Source: Aptenodytes patagonicus
Taxonomy: Eukaryota > Chordata > Aves > Sphenisciformes > Spheniscidae
DNA length: 64,000 nt
Direction: 5' to 3'
NCBI RefSeq assembly: GCF_965638725.1
Contig: NC_134970.1
Coordinates: 7,794,001 to 7,858,000 of the forward strand
Part shown: in pieces, positions 47,195-59,100 of the stretch
Layout of the letters: each line of letters opens with the position of its first letter
How positions within the stretch are numbered: the first letter of the stretch is position 1
Program-made: the position numbers and the translations under genes
Notes under the pieces: model-generated
Told to the model about the DNA's origin: nothing
What the model saw: only the letters and a program-made list of their open reading frames with translations
The model's database searches: none

Positions 47195-50107
47195 GTAGGG
47201 GGAAAAAGCAAAACAAGCCATGTGGCGATAACAAGGATTTACTAAAGAGCAGGAATCTTCCACCAGCAGTTTCCCTCCCCGTTCCAGCAACTGTCCTGAG
47301 ATATCCGGGCAGACACCATGCGGCCGGAGCTGTGGCTGTGTGAGGTCGTCTCCGGACACCGGACAAGCCTCTTACCTCCTTGTGTATAAAAGCCTTCAGG
47401 CATAAGATGGAGTCTTGTCTGCGTTGTGTACCTTCAAAAGACAGTGGAAAAGGTTGTTTATGCAGGAAAGCACCAGACTGAATGCCGATACTTCACCTTG
47501 TTACCAGTTGACCCCTCACTCACAGGAATCCCTCAGCTCAATCCCAAACACACACAGCCCCATCTCCATCTCAGAAGAGATCTTTAAGCCCCCAAACAAA
47601 CCACTGCCTCATCCCCACGTGAGCAACCTGCCCTGATCCTCTTTCCTTTCCCCTCCCTCCCTTGCCGTACCACACTGAACTGGCATTTCTTTCCCTCCTC
47701 ACACAACCAGACCATGTACAGACACAGTAATAATCCTGCATATGAAAAGTGTCTGCGGTCACCAGGGACTGGTCTTCCCCAGTTGCACCACAGAGTCACG
47801 GTGTCGTCACTGATGCAGCGATGTAGGGGTGCACACCATACATCAGCCAGCAGAAAGCATAGGAGGCGTAAGTCTTTACAGACCGTTTTTTCTCCTTCAC
47901 ATATTCCCTTTAAATGGTGTCTTCAACTCTTCCCAATATGTATGTAGCTTTTGAAGTTTACAGCTTTATAAGAGATCTGAAGAAGTGCTTGTCTCCAAAG
48001 GCTTTTCTGCTGTTCATCTACATTCGTTGTTCATGCAATAAGACAGTAAGCAACTGTACCTAATGTCTCCTAACACGCGCATGACCTGGGTTACCCCACA
48101 GCCAAGGCCGAAGACTCACCACAGGGTGAAAGTGTGGGTGGACGGGGGACCGTGTGGGTGCAGAGGCTGGACGAGAGGGGAGGCAGAAGGGGTCTCCGGC
48201 AGAGGTCGAGGGATGACTTTTCCCTGCTGTTGCAGCCACCTTTCTCCATGAGCGGTCTGGGTCCTAGAAAGGCTGGAGCCGCATCAAGCACGGCGGGACA
48301 TACTCAAGCACGTCACCGAGACCAACAGGTGGCAGCAAGAGCAGCAGAGGCAGCTCCCCTGGTAACTGCCTCCAAAAAGGGAAGGTGCTTCCCCCGGCTG
48401 CAGGGCCCATCCCTCCACTGAGGGCAGCCCTGGGGGAAAGAGGGGATTTCTCTGACACCCCTCATGAGACAGAAGCAGGTTTTGGAGACTGGCGTTGGGC
48501 TGGAGCTCCCTGACACCCGAGGGGGGCTTGCTGGGCACCCCGAATTGGCTTTTTGTGTGGGACCTGGCTGAAGAGAAAGGGATCCCTCTCATGGCTGGCT
48601 CTCCCCTTTCCAAACCAGAGTCTGTACTCCCTTTGCAGAGTCCTGGCACCAAAACGCCTTGCCCCGAGGGGGGATACCTGTTTGGGACACCCAAGGTCTC
48701 GGCCCCACCTGACGCAGCCCCAGGCTGATCCGCTGCACCTGGGACCCTCTCACAGGCTTGGGCAGAAGGGGCAGTACGGAAGATGAGCAACACAGTAACC
48801 GAGCACTTGTGAACATACTTGCAGAAGCCCCTCACTGCTCCTGGCCCACCCCCACATAACCACACGACATCACGCTGTGCCCCTGAAAGCAGGGCTGGGG
48901 CAGGGGAGGGCGCCGGCCCCAGCAGGCCCGACCCGGACCCTCTCCACAGGCCACTTCTCTGCAGGCCGAGGGCCGGGGCCCGCTCTTGCACCTGGGGGCT
49001 CCGACACCTCGGCAGGGGCTGCCGGCCGCAGCCCCAGGCCCCGGCAGCCAGTGGCTAGGCCCCGTGCTGGCACTGAGGGAGAGAGCAGGAGGGCGCCGGA
49101 CCGGGCCGGGCTGCAGCAGGGCTGGGCTTGGCACCCGCCGCCGGTTCCTGCTGTGAGGCTTCAGGGCGAAGGCCGGGGCCTTCTTCTGAGAAGGCCGGAG
49201 CCAGGCCCGCAGGCCGGGGTGGGCCAGGAGCAGCTGTGCCCCGAGGGCCTGGCTAGGCTGCTCTGGACACCCCCCTCATCAATGCTGATGTTCTTGGCTG
49301 AAAAGAGGAAAACGGGGAGTAACTTTGCCATGCGTGTTTACTAGAGGCTTGTGGCCTGATCCTGTCAGGCCCCGGGTGCTGGCGGGGCTTTCCAGGTGGC
49401 TGAGTGACGCCGTGCAGCTGTAAGTGGTGACATAAATTGCTCTGGTGGCCAGTGTATGTAGCATGTCCCACCTGTGCAGTCAAGAGAGCTGGCTGGGTTT
49501 TCCTGCAGCTCCGGCCTGCGTCTCTCTCCTTCCTGCGTCACCTCTTGTCGTGACGCAGTTGGGTCTGATGGGTTGGAGGTCTCCAGTTTCTGCCCAGTTC
49601 GGTCCTGGCTGGAGAATGGGAGCCAATGTTCTTGGAGGAGACGTAGGGGAGGGCACACAGAGACACAAGCAGGAGCCTCCTCTTTGGAGAAAACCAGGGA
49701 GAGACAATGCAGAGGGAAAAGGCCAGGTCAGTCCTCTTGACACCACATTGCCCTCGGGTCCCTGGAGTGGGACATGGATGAGGGATGGGGCTGGGAAGGG
49801 CTGTCATTGCTACAACTGTTTGAGGACCATGAGCGAGTTCAAGTGATGGAGAATGGGGAAATCCTGCATTTCTGGGCTGTGGGTGTCCCCAGGGTGCTGC
49901 CGTGTCCGGTCTGCGCCCCAGGGTGTGTCCCCAGCATGTGTCCCCATGTCACAGCAGCCCTCTGTGAGGCGCCGTGCCCCGCAGGGGGGTCACAGTGGCT
50001 GGGCTCTATATTTTCCCCCTGGGGCTGGTGCTGCCCCAGTTTCTCATGGCGTTTGCGGGAGGAGCACCCGGAGGGAGCAGTGTGTCTATCCGGGGGATCC
50101 TGCTGCC
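47195..50107. other. Upstream region of the MROH2-like gene; no exon fixed
   Basis: Mixed composition, becoming CpG-rich between about 48880 and 49240 (a possible promoter of the gene starting at 50108). One exon-like phrase, SLLQLFEDHE, occurs at about 49803-49832 and resembles the end of the second exon (see findings). No other domain seen. Confidence 0.45.
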
Positions 50108-53100
50108 ATGAGGAAGATGAGAGCGCTCAGAGGTGAGGGGCTGGTGGGAGGTTGGGGGCTGATGCCTGCCGGAGGCAGTGCCCGTCCCAGCTGGGGGCTG
50201 TGTCCCTGTCCCAGCTGGGTGCTGGGGACTGCGTCCCCGTCACCTCTTATCCTGCTGCCAGGCACCTCTGAGAGGGCTCTGGCTCCATCCTCTCCCTGCC
50301 CTCCGTGGGGCAGCTGGAGACTGCTCAGAGACAACCTGGCCCGGATGGCTCTTGTTGGCTGCTCAGCCCCAGCCCTCCCGGCCTCTCCTTGCAGGGCCCC
50401 ATTCCATCCCCTGCCCAGCTCGGGGCCCCCGCGCTGGACTCACTCCGGTGCGTCGCTGCTGTTCTGGCACTGGGGAGCCCGGAATGGGCCCAGTCCCCCC
50501 GGTGTGGTCTTCCCAGTGCCACAGCGTCGGGCAGAGTCCCTCCCCTCATCCCACTGACTGCCCTCTTGCCAGTACAGCCCAGCACGGGCTGTTCGTGCTG
50601 GGGGAGGCTGGGAAGATCCTCACCCCTCCCTGGTTCGAAGCCCTGCAGCCAGCAAAAGCGTTTCTTCCTTTTCTTCCAGCTCTCTGCCGATGCGTGCGTT
50701 CCCAGTCCAGACCTGCGCATCCTGAGGATGAAGGCAGGGCAAAGGGGACGGCTGTCCCTGCAGCCGTCACTACCTTTGCGGCTGTCGGGACTTCTCTGCT
50801 AAAGCAGCTGCAAGACCATGAGGTGAGGCGGTGGGGGGTGAGGGCTCCCTTTCCCCTTCCTCGCCTGGCACTCTCCCTCTGACCTCCGCCATCCCCCATC
50901 CTCAGGAATGATTTTCTAGGCTCCTGCAAGGCCTTTTACCCTGGTGGAGCCGATCTCCCTGTCTGGCTCTCTGCTAGTGTCAGAGGTGCCACGGAAGATC
51001 TTGCCGTTCCCCGTGGCTGTCCTGACCGATGCCTGCAGCTCGTGCCTCATGCCCAAGGCACACAGATGATCTGGGGGGCAGCCGGTCTCCCTGGGAACGA
51101 GGGCAAAGCAAGTCTCGTCACTCCCCTTTGTGGTCTGTCCCCAGGGTGACCGAGTGGAGACATACCGAGAGCTGGAGAGCGTCTTGCAGGGAGACGACGG
51201 CTGTTTGACGAGCGGTGTCGTGAACCGCCTGATAGCAGAGGTGTCCAGTGACATGCGAGCAGCCCAGGTGAGCTTGTTCTCTTTCAAGGCACCAAAGCGG
51301 CCTGCCTATGCCCCTGTTTTTTGGGGAAATACAGAGCAGCGCAGAGATGTTCCTCGGTCATTCAGACCCAGCGGTGGTCCTAAGGGAGAAGCTCTGGGGA
51401 CTAATGGGGGCATTACAGAGAATTTGAAGAGGGGACACAGAAAGCTGTGCAGAGAGGTGGACTCGGGGTTGTTTCTAAATGAGCGAGAGCTGAGTTCAAG
51501 CTCAAGGTTATTTCTCCTGCCTTGAGGGAGCGCCATGGGAACCCACGAGTTCCACGGAGAGGCCCCAGGGGGGTCTCCTGGCATCTCCGCAGAGAGGGAG
51601 AGGAGGCAGTAGCACAGGGCTGCGCTGAGGCGGCAGACACCCGGCCCGAGCACAGCTGCCCTGAGGCGTCTTGCAGGGGAGACAGGGTCATTCAGCCTGT
51701 CCGAGTGCCTCAGCCTTTTTCTTGGGAGTGTTTAACCTGTGGCGCTTTTTCAGGGTGTGACAGATGATGTGAAGACGGCCGCTAGCGATGTCCTGGTGGC
51801 TCTGGCCCGCTCCCACTTCCACTTTGTCATGTCCGAGCTCCAGAGCCACCTGAAGGTCATGGGGAAGGTCCCTGATGAGACTGTGCTCCTCACCTTGGGC
51901 AAAATGGCCTGCAGCTACGGTATGGCACTCTCAGCATCCTGGTTTGGGGAGGGGTCTGTGATAACGGGGAGAAGGGATCCTCCCCCTTCCTAAATGTTTT
52001 GTGTTGAACTGGGGGCTATGAAGTTGCCGTGCCTCCTTGCTCCGTGCCAGGGCCGGCTGGCAGCTCTGCCTTACCAGCCCAGTCCCGGTTCCTGGAGGGT
52101 AGGAGCACATTGGAGGCAAACCCGTGGGGTCTCTTGCCCCCCGCTGTCCTCCCCATTTCCCCAAAGGGCTTTCCTGTGTCCTCCTTGGGGAAGGCAGCCC
52201 TCCACACACCCTCTGGCTTGTCCCGCGTAGCCCAGCAGCCCCAGCCTTGCCAGCAATCGACCCCAGCCTCCCGTGTCTCTCACTGACCCTCTCGGTCCCT
52301 CTGTCCCTGTCTTCTCTGCAGCTCTGTGGTGCATCCCCTTTGTGGGAATGACACTGCTCGCCCTGCGCACCATGCTGAGCCGGGTGGGGAGTGGCCGGAT
52401 CCTGCGCGCCATCTGCAGTGGTGAGTGTCAGCTCCCTGGCCAGGGCCCAGGGGCAGGGGCTGGGGTGGCCTTTGATGCCTCCGTGTGATCTCAGAGGGAA
52501 CGTGGTGGGTGTCAGCCCGCAGCGAGGTCAGGCCTTGGTGATCCCAAAGTGCTGTGAGTGTGCAGAAGGAGCGGGGGAAGCCTGGGAGGTTCCTGTGTGC
52601 AGGACGTGGCAGTGCTGCGTGGAGGAACTCCAGGGTCCCTTCCCATGGCTTCTGTTCCCCTGCTTTCCTCTGGGGTTTAAAGCCCCTGCACTGAAAGGGC
52701 GAGTATGTGGGAAGGGAAGGGCAGCGGCTGCAGTGGAAAATGCTGGAGGGGAACAGGGCATTGAGGAGGAAAAGGTGCGACGGGGAGAAGGAGAGAAACA
52801 GTGGGGTGATTGAATCCAGATACCTCAAGAGCACGGCTTGTCCTCGGATCCAGCTCTGGTCCTAGGCTGAGCCCTGCCGAGCCTGGGACTGCCCTTAAAG
52901 CAGGCTTGGGCGAGGGTGCAAGGAACCTTCCTTGCTGCAGACTCTCAGGTGCTCCCTTGTCCTTTCTCCTGGTGCAGTTCTGGAGCAATGGTCAAAAGGG
53001 GTCAATACCTACTTCTGCAACCGGGAGCAATGTCCCTTCCCTCGCAACGGGAAAGCGCAGCTCTGTGAAGACATTTACCCGGTCTTCCGTTACGCGGTGG

Positions 53101-56100
53101 TAAATTGGCTGGGCTGCGAGGAGGAAGAGGTGAGAAGTGCTGCTTTCCACGCCTGGGGCCGCAGCAGGGATGTCCACGTCAGTGGGTCCGTCTGTGCCCG
53201 GTGGGGTGCGAGCAGAGGCGGGCAGGGAAGGGAAGCGATCTGGGTGAGAAAGCACCCCAAGCCGGGAGCCTGCCAGCACATTGCCTGGGGCTGGAGGCTC
53301 CCTGGAGGGAAGCAGCCAAGTCCTGGGGCCTTTCTGCAGGGAGGGCTGGGGTACCAGCATGGGGAAATGCTCTCTCTCCTCTGGAGCGAGCCCTTCTCCT
53401 GCAGGGCAGAAGGGAAAGGGAAACCCCTCCCAGTGGGAAGGGCAGACTGGTGTCCAGGGGATGCTGAGCGCTAGGCAGACCTTCAGCCCTCCAAGCAGAG
53501 CCTCTCCCTTCCCTGTCCAGGACAAGCAGGCTGTCCTCGGGGCGGTGGCTGCCATGATGGGGGTCCTTCTGCATGAGGAGCAGCACCGAGAGCATGCCTG
53601 GGAGCAGCTCCTCTGGCTCCTGCACCAATATCAGGAGGTCCGAGACACCTCTCGGGTCACCAAGGTGAGAAGTCGCGTCGGGCCCGGCATGGCTGCTGGG
53701 GTGGGCCTGAGCGAGTGGCACAAGGCACTGGGGAGCTGTGGGGTGCCAGGGGGAGCTGGGCAGCCCTTCGAGAAGGAACAGGGAGAGCAGAGGAGGCCTG
53801 AGGCTTCCTGGGCTCTTTGGGCAAGAAAAGAGCAATGCCGGGGGGGGCGGGCAGGAGGGAGCCAAGAGTCCCCGAGGCTCATCTTCTCAGGAAGGGAGGC
53901 ATTGGCACCTCCCTGGAGCTCTGTGTGCGGGAAGAGCTTTGCCCTAATGCCCAGGGCCACATCCCGTCCCATCCAGTGAGGGGCAAGGTCTGACGAGTGG
54001 GAAGTGGTGGGAAACTGAGTTGTCAACACCGGGCTCTCTTCAGAGGAAAGAGACCCTCCCGATGCTGCTCTGAGGGGAGGGCAAACAAGAAGCCCCATGC
54101 AGGAGGGTTTGGGCTTTTCCCTGGGAGGTGGTGTTAGGGACTCCCCTTATCCCACATGTGCTGCGTTTCTCCCTTCCCAAGTGACTTTTGGTGGCTTTAG
54201 CCTCCTCTTCCTCCCCCGTTCTCTTGTAGAGCCTCATCTATGTCCTGGAGACGCTGGAGGGAGTTCAGACCCCAATCCCACAGGGCATGGCTGTTGCCAT
54301 CAGCACGGCTGTGCACCGCCAGGTAAGGGGAGCCTGCGCCCTGCCACCGGCCTGGGGCCTGCACACCTGATTGCCGTGGAGGGGAAAGACCTGCCAGCTG
54401 GCAGGGAAGGGAAAGGCAGGACAGGGCAGGGCAGGGCATCCCTCCGCCAGGATTTGTGAGCTGGGTGCCACGTGGGTGCCACGTAGGTGCCTTAAGGCTG
54501 CAGGAGGCCTGATCCTGGCGGTTTGGAACGGGTCCAAGGGGCAGCCCGGTTCCCACAGCGATTTCCCTCTCAGCCAAGTCACAGGAGGACTCTGGGAGAG
54601 GAGGGCAGAGAGCACCGTCTCTTTTCAGTCCCCCTCAACGCTGACGCTAGTTTCTTTAAAACGGACCTTGTTCCCACAGCTCTCTGAGGTGACCAAAGAG
54701 CCTGGCCCGGCCCATAAGGCAGTGCTGTCCCGCTGCATCATTCTGCAGGGTAAGGAGAGGAGACTGGGCGATGCCCCGCCGTGCCATGGCAGCTCTCTCC
54801 CAGAGAGACCTCGGCGGTCGGCGGCAGCTGCCTGCTAATGCAGAACGCGATTTCTTCCCTGCAGCCCACATGTGCCCTGAGGAGACAGTCATGTTTCTGC
54901 ACTCCCAGCTGAGTGGTGGGAGCGAGGCCGGCCGTGTGGCAGCCCTGGGCCTGCTGGGAGCGCTGGCCCACTCTGACGGTCAGTGCCATGGGCCAGAGAC
55001 ACGAGGCAGGGGTTGGGGCTACTGGGCTGAGAGCAGAAACGGGCTGAAAGTGGTACACCTGCACCCAAAAGGAGCTGCAAAGAGCAGGTCCCCCAGCTGA
55101 GCTGACGCCCTGTGACAGGGCTCGAGCTCTCCCCCGGCAGTTAGAAATGGTGGCACACCAAGGACGATGCTCCAAGCTCAGTAACACGGGTGGGCTGATG
55201 GGCGAGCGGGCGGGCTGGCACGCGCAGGAGCTGCTTGTACCCATGCCATTTCTCTCATGCTCTCTGTTACCATAGCTTTCAGTCCCTATAAAATTGCTGT
55301 GCCTCTAGAAACAGAGTTGCTCTGGGTGTGCCGCTGCCTCCTGTGAAGTCAGTCAGGCCCCGCTTTTCTGTCCCACTGGTGTATGAAAAGCTTGGAAGCT
55401 TCAAGGGATCCCTTCTGCCATCGGGGCTCTGCCTCAATGCACACTCTCTGTATCTCTTCCAGCACCTGCAACAAGAGAGAAGCTGCCCCAGGTGGTGGAG
55501 GCCGTGCGGTCGGTGTGCAACGACCCCAGTGCCCCGGTGAGCTGGTTTGGGAAGGGGCGGTGCTGCCAGGGCAGGCAGAGAAACCCTTTCCCTCGGGGCA
55601 GAGCCTGGCAAGGCCATAGCAGGAAGCAGCGGTTTGGGGTCTGACCTAGATGACCATTCCCTTTCCCCACTTCCTCGTGCTCCCCAGAGAGCTGATGGCA
55701 AGAGGTGCCGCTGCTGCTGGCGTGGGCAGGGCTGGGGTGCCTGGGGAAGCGCCGGCACGTTGCCCAGGTGGTGGGTGATGGCTCCTCACCGGGGAGAGCT
55801 GGCAGAGCAGAGTGGGGAGGTCATTGTGCTCTGCAGGGCAGATGCACGTCCAGCCTGGTGCTAAAGCCCATTCCTGAACCCAGGAGCAAAAGCTTCTGCC
55901 GTGCCCTTGTCATCCCTCCGCGAGCTACAAAGGCTGCCCCCAAGCGAAGGCAGCTTCCCTTTGGGTTTTGAACAGGAGGGTCGTAACCACACTCTCCCCC
56001 TGGCAGGTGCGGAGGGCAGTTCTGGAGTTCATCAGGGAGCTGCTCAGCTCCGGCTCCCAGAGCTGCTGGGCATGGGATGTGGTGGGGCACATCTTCAACG

Positions 56101-59100
56101 AGTTCAGCCGGACCTCAGGCAGACTGGTAAGGGCAGAGTGGGACACCCGGGGCTTCGGCGGGTGCCTGGACTGTGCTGAGAGCTCCTGCAGGCATCCTTG
56201 ACCATGGAGAGCTCCATGCTGCAGGGCCATCAGCACCGGCACTGCCATCGGAGCGGCCTCCAAACGGCCATTCCTCCTCGTGGGTGTCTGTGCTGATGTT
56301 GGTGGAGATGTCAGTGGATGACGTGGGTTTGCACCTGGGCGTGCCACCCAGGACTGCGGGGCTGCCTGCATGCCCGACGGGCTGAGCTGTGTCCACAGGC
56401 ACCTGCAGCAAAGCCGTCTTGCAAAGGGAGGGGCCTTGTAGGGACAGGACATCCTCCAGCCAATGCAGACAGGTGGGCCTGGCTAGAGGAGCTTTCTGTG
56501 GTGTTCTCGTGCTCTGGCCCTCCAAAGCACGCCCTGCCCATCCGATAGCAGTCTGGGGACCCGTGTCCCTTCTGGCAAGGGGACAGGCCATTTGGCGGTC
56601 CCTTTGGTGAGTGTTTCCAGCTGGGCGCCCAGGAGATGAAGGCTGGGGATGGCCGAGCCTCCTGCTGACTTGCCGAGGATCTTCCCTCTGGCTGGAGCTT
56701 CCTTCCAGCCGGGGGATCTGTGTGCGTCGCTTTGCTCCGGGGCTCGGGGAGGCTCTGCTTTGGGAGCAGGGCGAAGGAAAGGGCTTCTGCATTCTCCTCC
56801 ACATCCGTTGGGCTGGGCGTGCCGCTGCCAGGGCTGGCGCCGAGCACGCCCTGCTGAAGGGCACGTTCCTCACCTGTTTTGGTGGCACAACAGCAGCATT
56901 TGGGCCCTGGGGGACTGTGCAGACAAGCAGCGTCTCTCTCTGCTCCCAGGCTTGCCAGTCCTTCCCAGGGTCCGGGAACTGGTCCCCGAGCTGGGTCCGG
57001 CTGTCCTTGTCCTCTGCTCCCGGCAGGCTGGCGCAGCAGCACTGGTGGGACCGTGCCTGAGCCTCGTCGGTTGGGAGCTGAGAGTAACGGGGGTTTTGCC
57101 AACTCTGTCTTACAGGTGGCAGGAGGCCTTTTTGCCTGGGAAACCCCGGAGGAAGGAGCTCTTCAAGCCCTGTGCGTGGACATTCTGGGCTCGCTGGATG
57201 TCTCTCTGAGAGGGATGACCAAAGTAAGTTGCCCTCTGCCCTGCTGCTGTGGTCACTTCTTGCCTTCAGGGCATTTTTCGTTGCGCTTCCTCATGCCTTG
57301 AACCTCTCCCCTCACGTGCGCTGAATCAGCACACAAGGCTCAGGGAAACGCAGACCATCCTTTTTGTCTTCGAGCTGAGTGGAAGTGCCAGTGTGGCGAA
57401 TTGCCTGGTTCTTCTCTGCAGCTCCTGTGGCCGAGGCTGCTGCAGTATGTGGTGCCAGCCCAGTACAGCGGCATGCTGATCCCGCTCTCCCGCTGTCTCC
57501 AAGCCCTGGCTGAGAGACGGGAGAGAGCAGGATGCGAAGAAGAAGAGGAGGAGCCTGATGCCGTGGACTCCCAGGAGCAAGGTAGGAGCCCCAGTGAGTG
57601 CTGCTGGGTTTGGCTGGGTGCCGGGCCAGTCTGTGTTTACGCGTGCCCTGCCAGCCCTGAGCAGGAGCCCGGGAGAACCAAAGGCTCTGCTGCTGGGCAC
57701 GAGGGACTCTTCCCTGCATTGCCTCTCGCCTGGCGCAGAGGCCTGGCTCTCCTGCTCGCAGCGTGCTCCTGGTGAGCCGGGGCTCGTTCCTGGCCATGCT
57801 GGAGCTGACTTCATCTCATGCTGGGCAGCCCTTGGGAGTCCCCCCCGAGGCCAGCGCTGTGGCAGCGCAGCTGCTCTCAGCCCTCAGCCCTCTGCGGGGG
57901 CAAGGGAGGTGCGAGGGGCAGGGCATGGCAGGGGCTCGTCGGTCACCCAGCCTTTCTTCTTCCCCGCAGCCCAGCTGCCGACTCCCCAGGCCCTGCTGGC
58001 TCGACTGCTGGTGAGTAACGGGGCTCTGAGGAAAGAGCTTTTCTGGCCAGGGGTGGTGGGAGAGCCTGGGGCAGAGGTGCTTTTGAGGCCAGTGCCAGGA
58101 GCCCGCAAGGAGAAGGCAGTGCGCCTGAACCTTCCTGGGCCCGTCGGGGATCCCACTCCTTTCTCGGGGCCAGCAGCACCCTGGGTGAAGCCATTGGATG
58201 CCCGCTGCTGGCCGGAGTGGCGCCGAGCTCCCAAGCTCCCTCCCGGGAGAAGCTGCAGCTCTGGCGGCAGGAGTGACCCTTCTCTCCTGCTCTCGCCTAG
58301 GTGGTGGCGGCAGCTCCTCACAAGAGCGGCGAACGTGCAGTCACTGCATTGCAGCTGCTGCAGGCCCTCCACGGCAGGATCCACAGAGCCTTGGGGGCGG
58401 CGTGGGCGACCGAGATCCCCCTCCTGCTGCAGTACTTGGAAGGTAAAGCGCGGGAGGGGAGGGAGAGGCTATGGGGACAGAGAAGGGGCAGGGCAGCTTT
58501 CCAGTGTGACGGAGGGGAATTGTCCCCAGCTCCCCAGCACTTGCTCTGCTGCCTTTCCCCTCCCAGGGAGCCAGCACTGAGGCTGGGGGCAGCCGTTGAT
58601 GTCCCCTAGGAGGGCAGGTCTTGGTGGCACCCCCATGTCCTGGCTGGGATGGTGTCTGGGGCAGGGACAGGACTGGTGCTCCTGGAGGAGGTGCAGCCCC
58701 TGGCTTTGGAGGGCCGAGTCCCCAGGCCAGGCCAGGTTTGCAGCATCTGTCCTTGGCAATAGCCTGGGAGGAGGGCTGCAAATGGGCAGAAAGTGGTGGG
58801 TCATTCAGGAGAAAATGTGTGTTGCCGGTGCGTGCTGGCACTCAGTGGTCGGCGTTGTTCTGGGAGCTGCAGTCAAGCAGTGGGGATCAGCTGCGGTCAG
58901 TGCGTCCTTCCCCAACTTGAATGCAGTGGCTCTGACAAACGCCCCTGGGCTCCCTCCTGTGTCTTTGGCCTCACAAGGGCTTTGGCGCAGGTGCTTCTAG
59001 GGCCTTTCTAGCCTGATGGCCTGGGACTTTTGGGAGGTCTGACCGCAGAGGAGACCACTGGGCTCTTCTTTGGTGTGAGCTTAAATAGCAGCAAGGGCTT

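Noticed and set aside
48284-48991. 235-codon minus-strand frame upstream of the MROH2-like gene
   Set aside because: Composition-driven; other frames open in the same place, no domain and no splice support.
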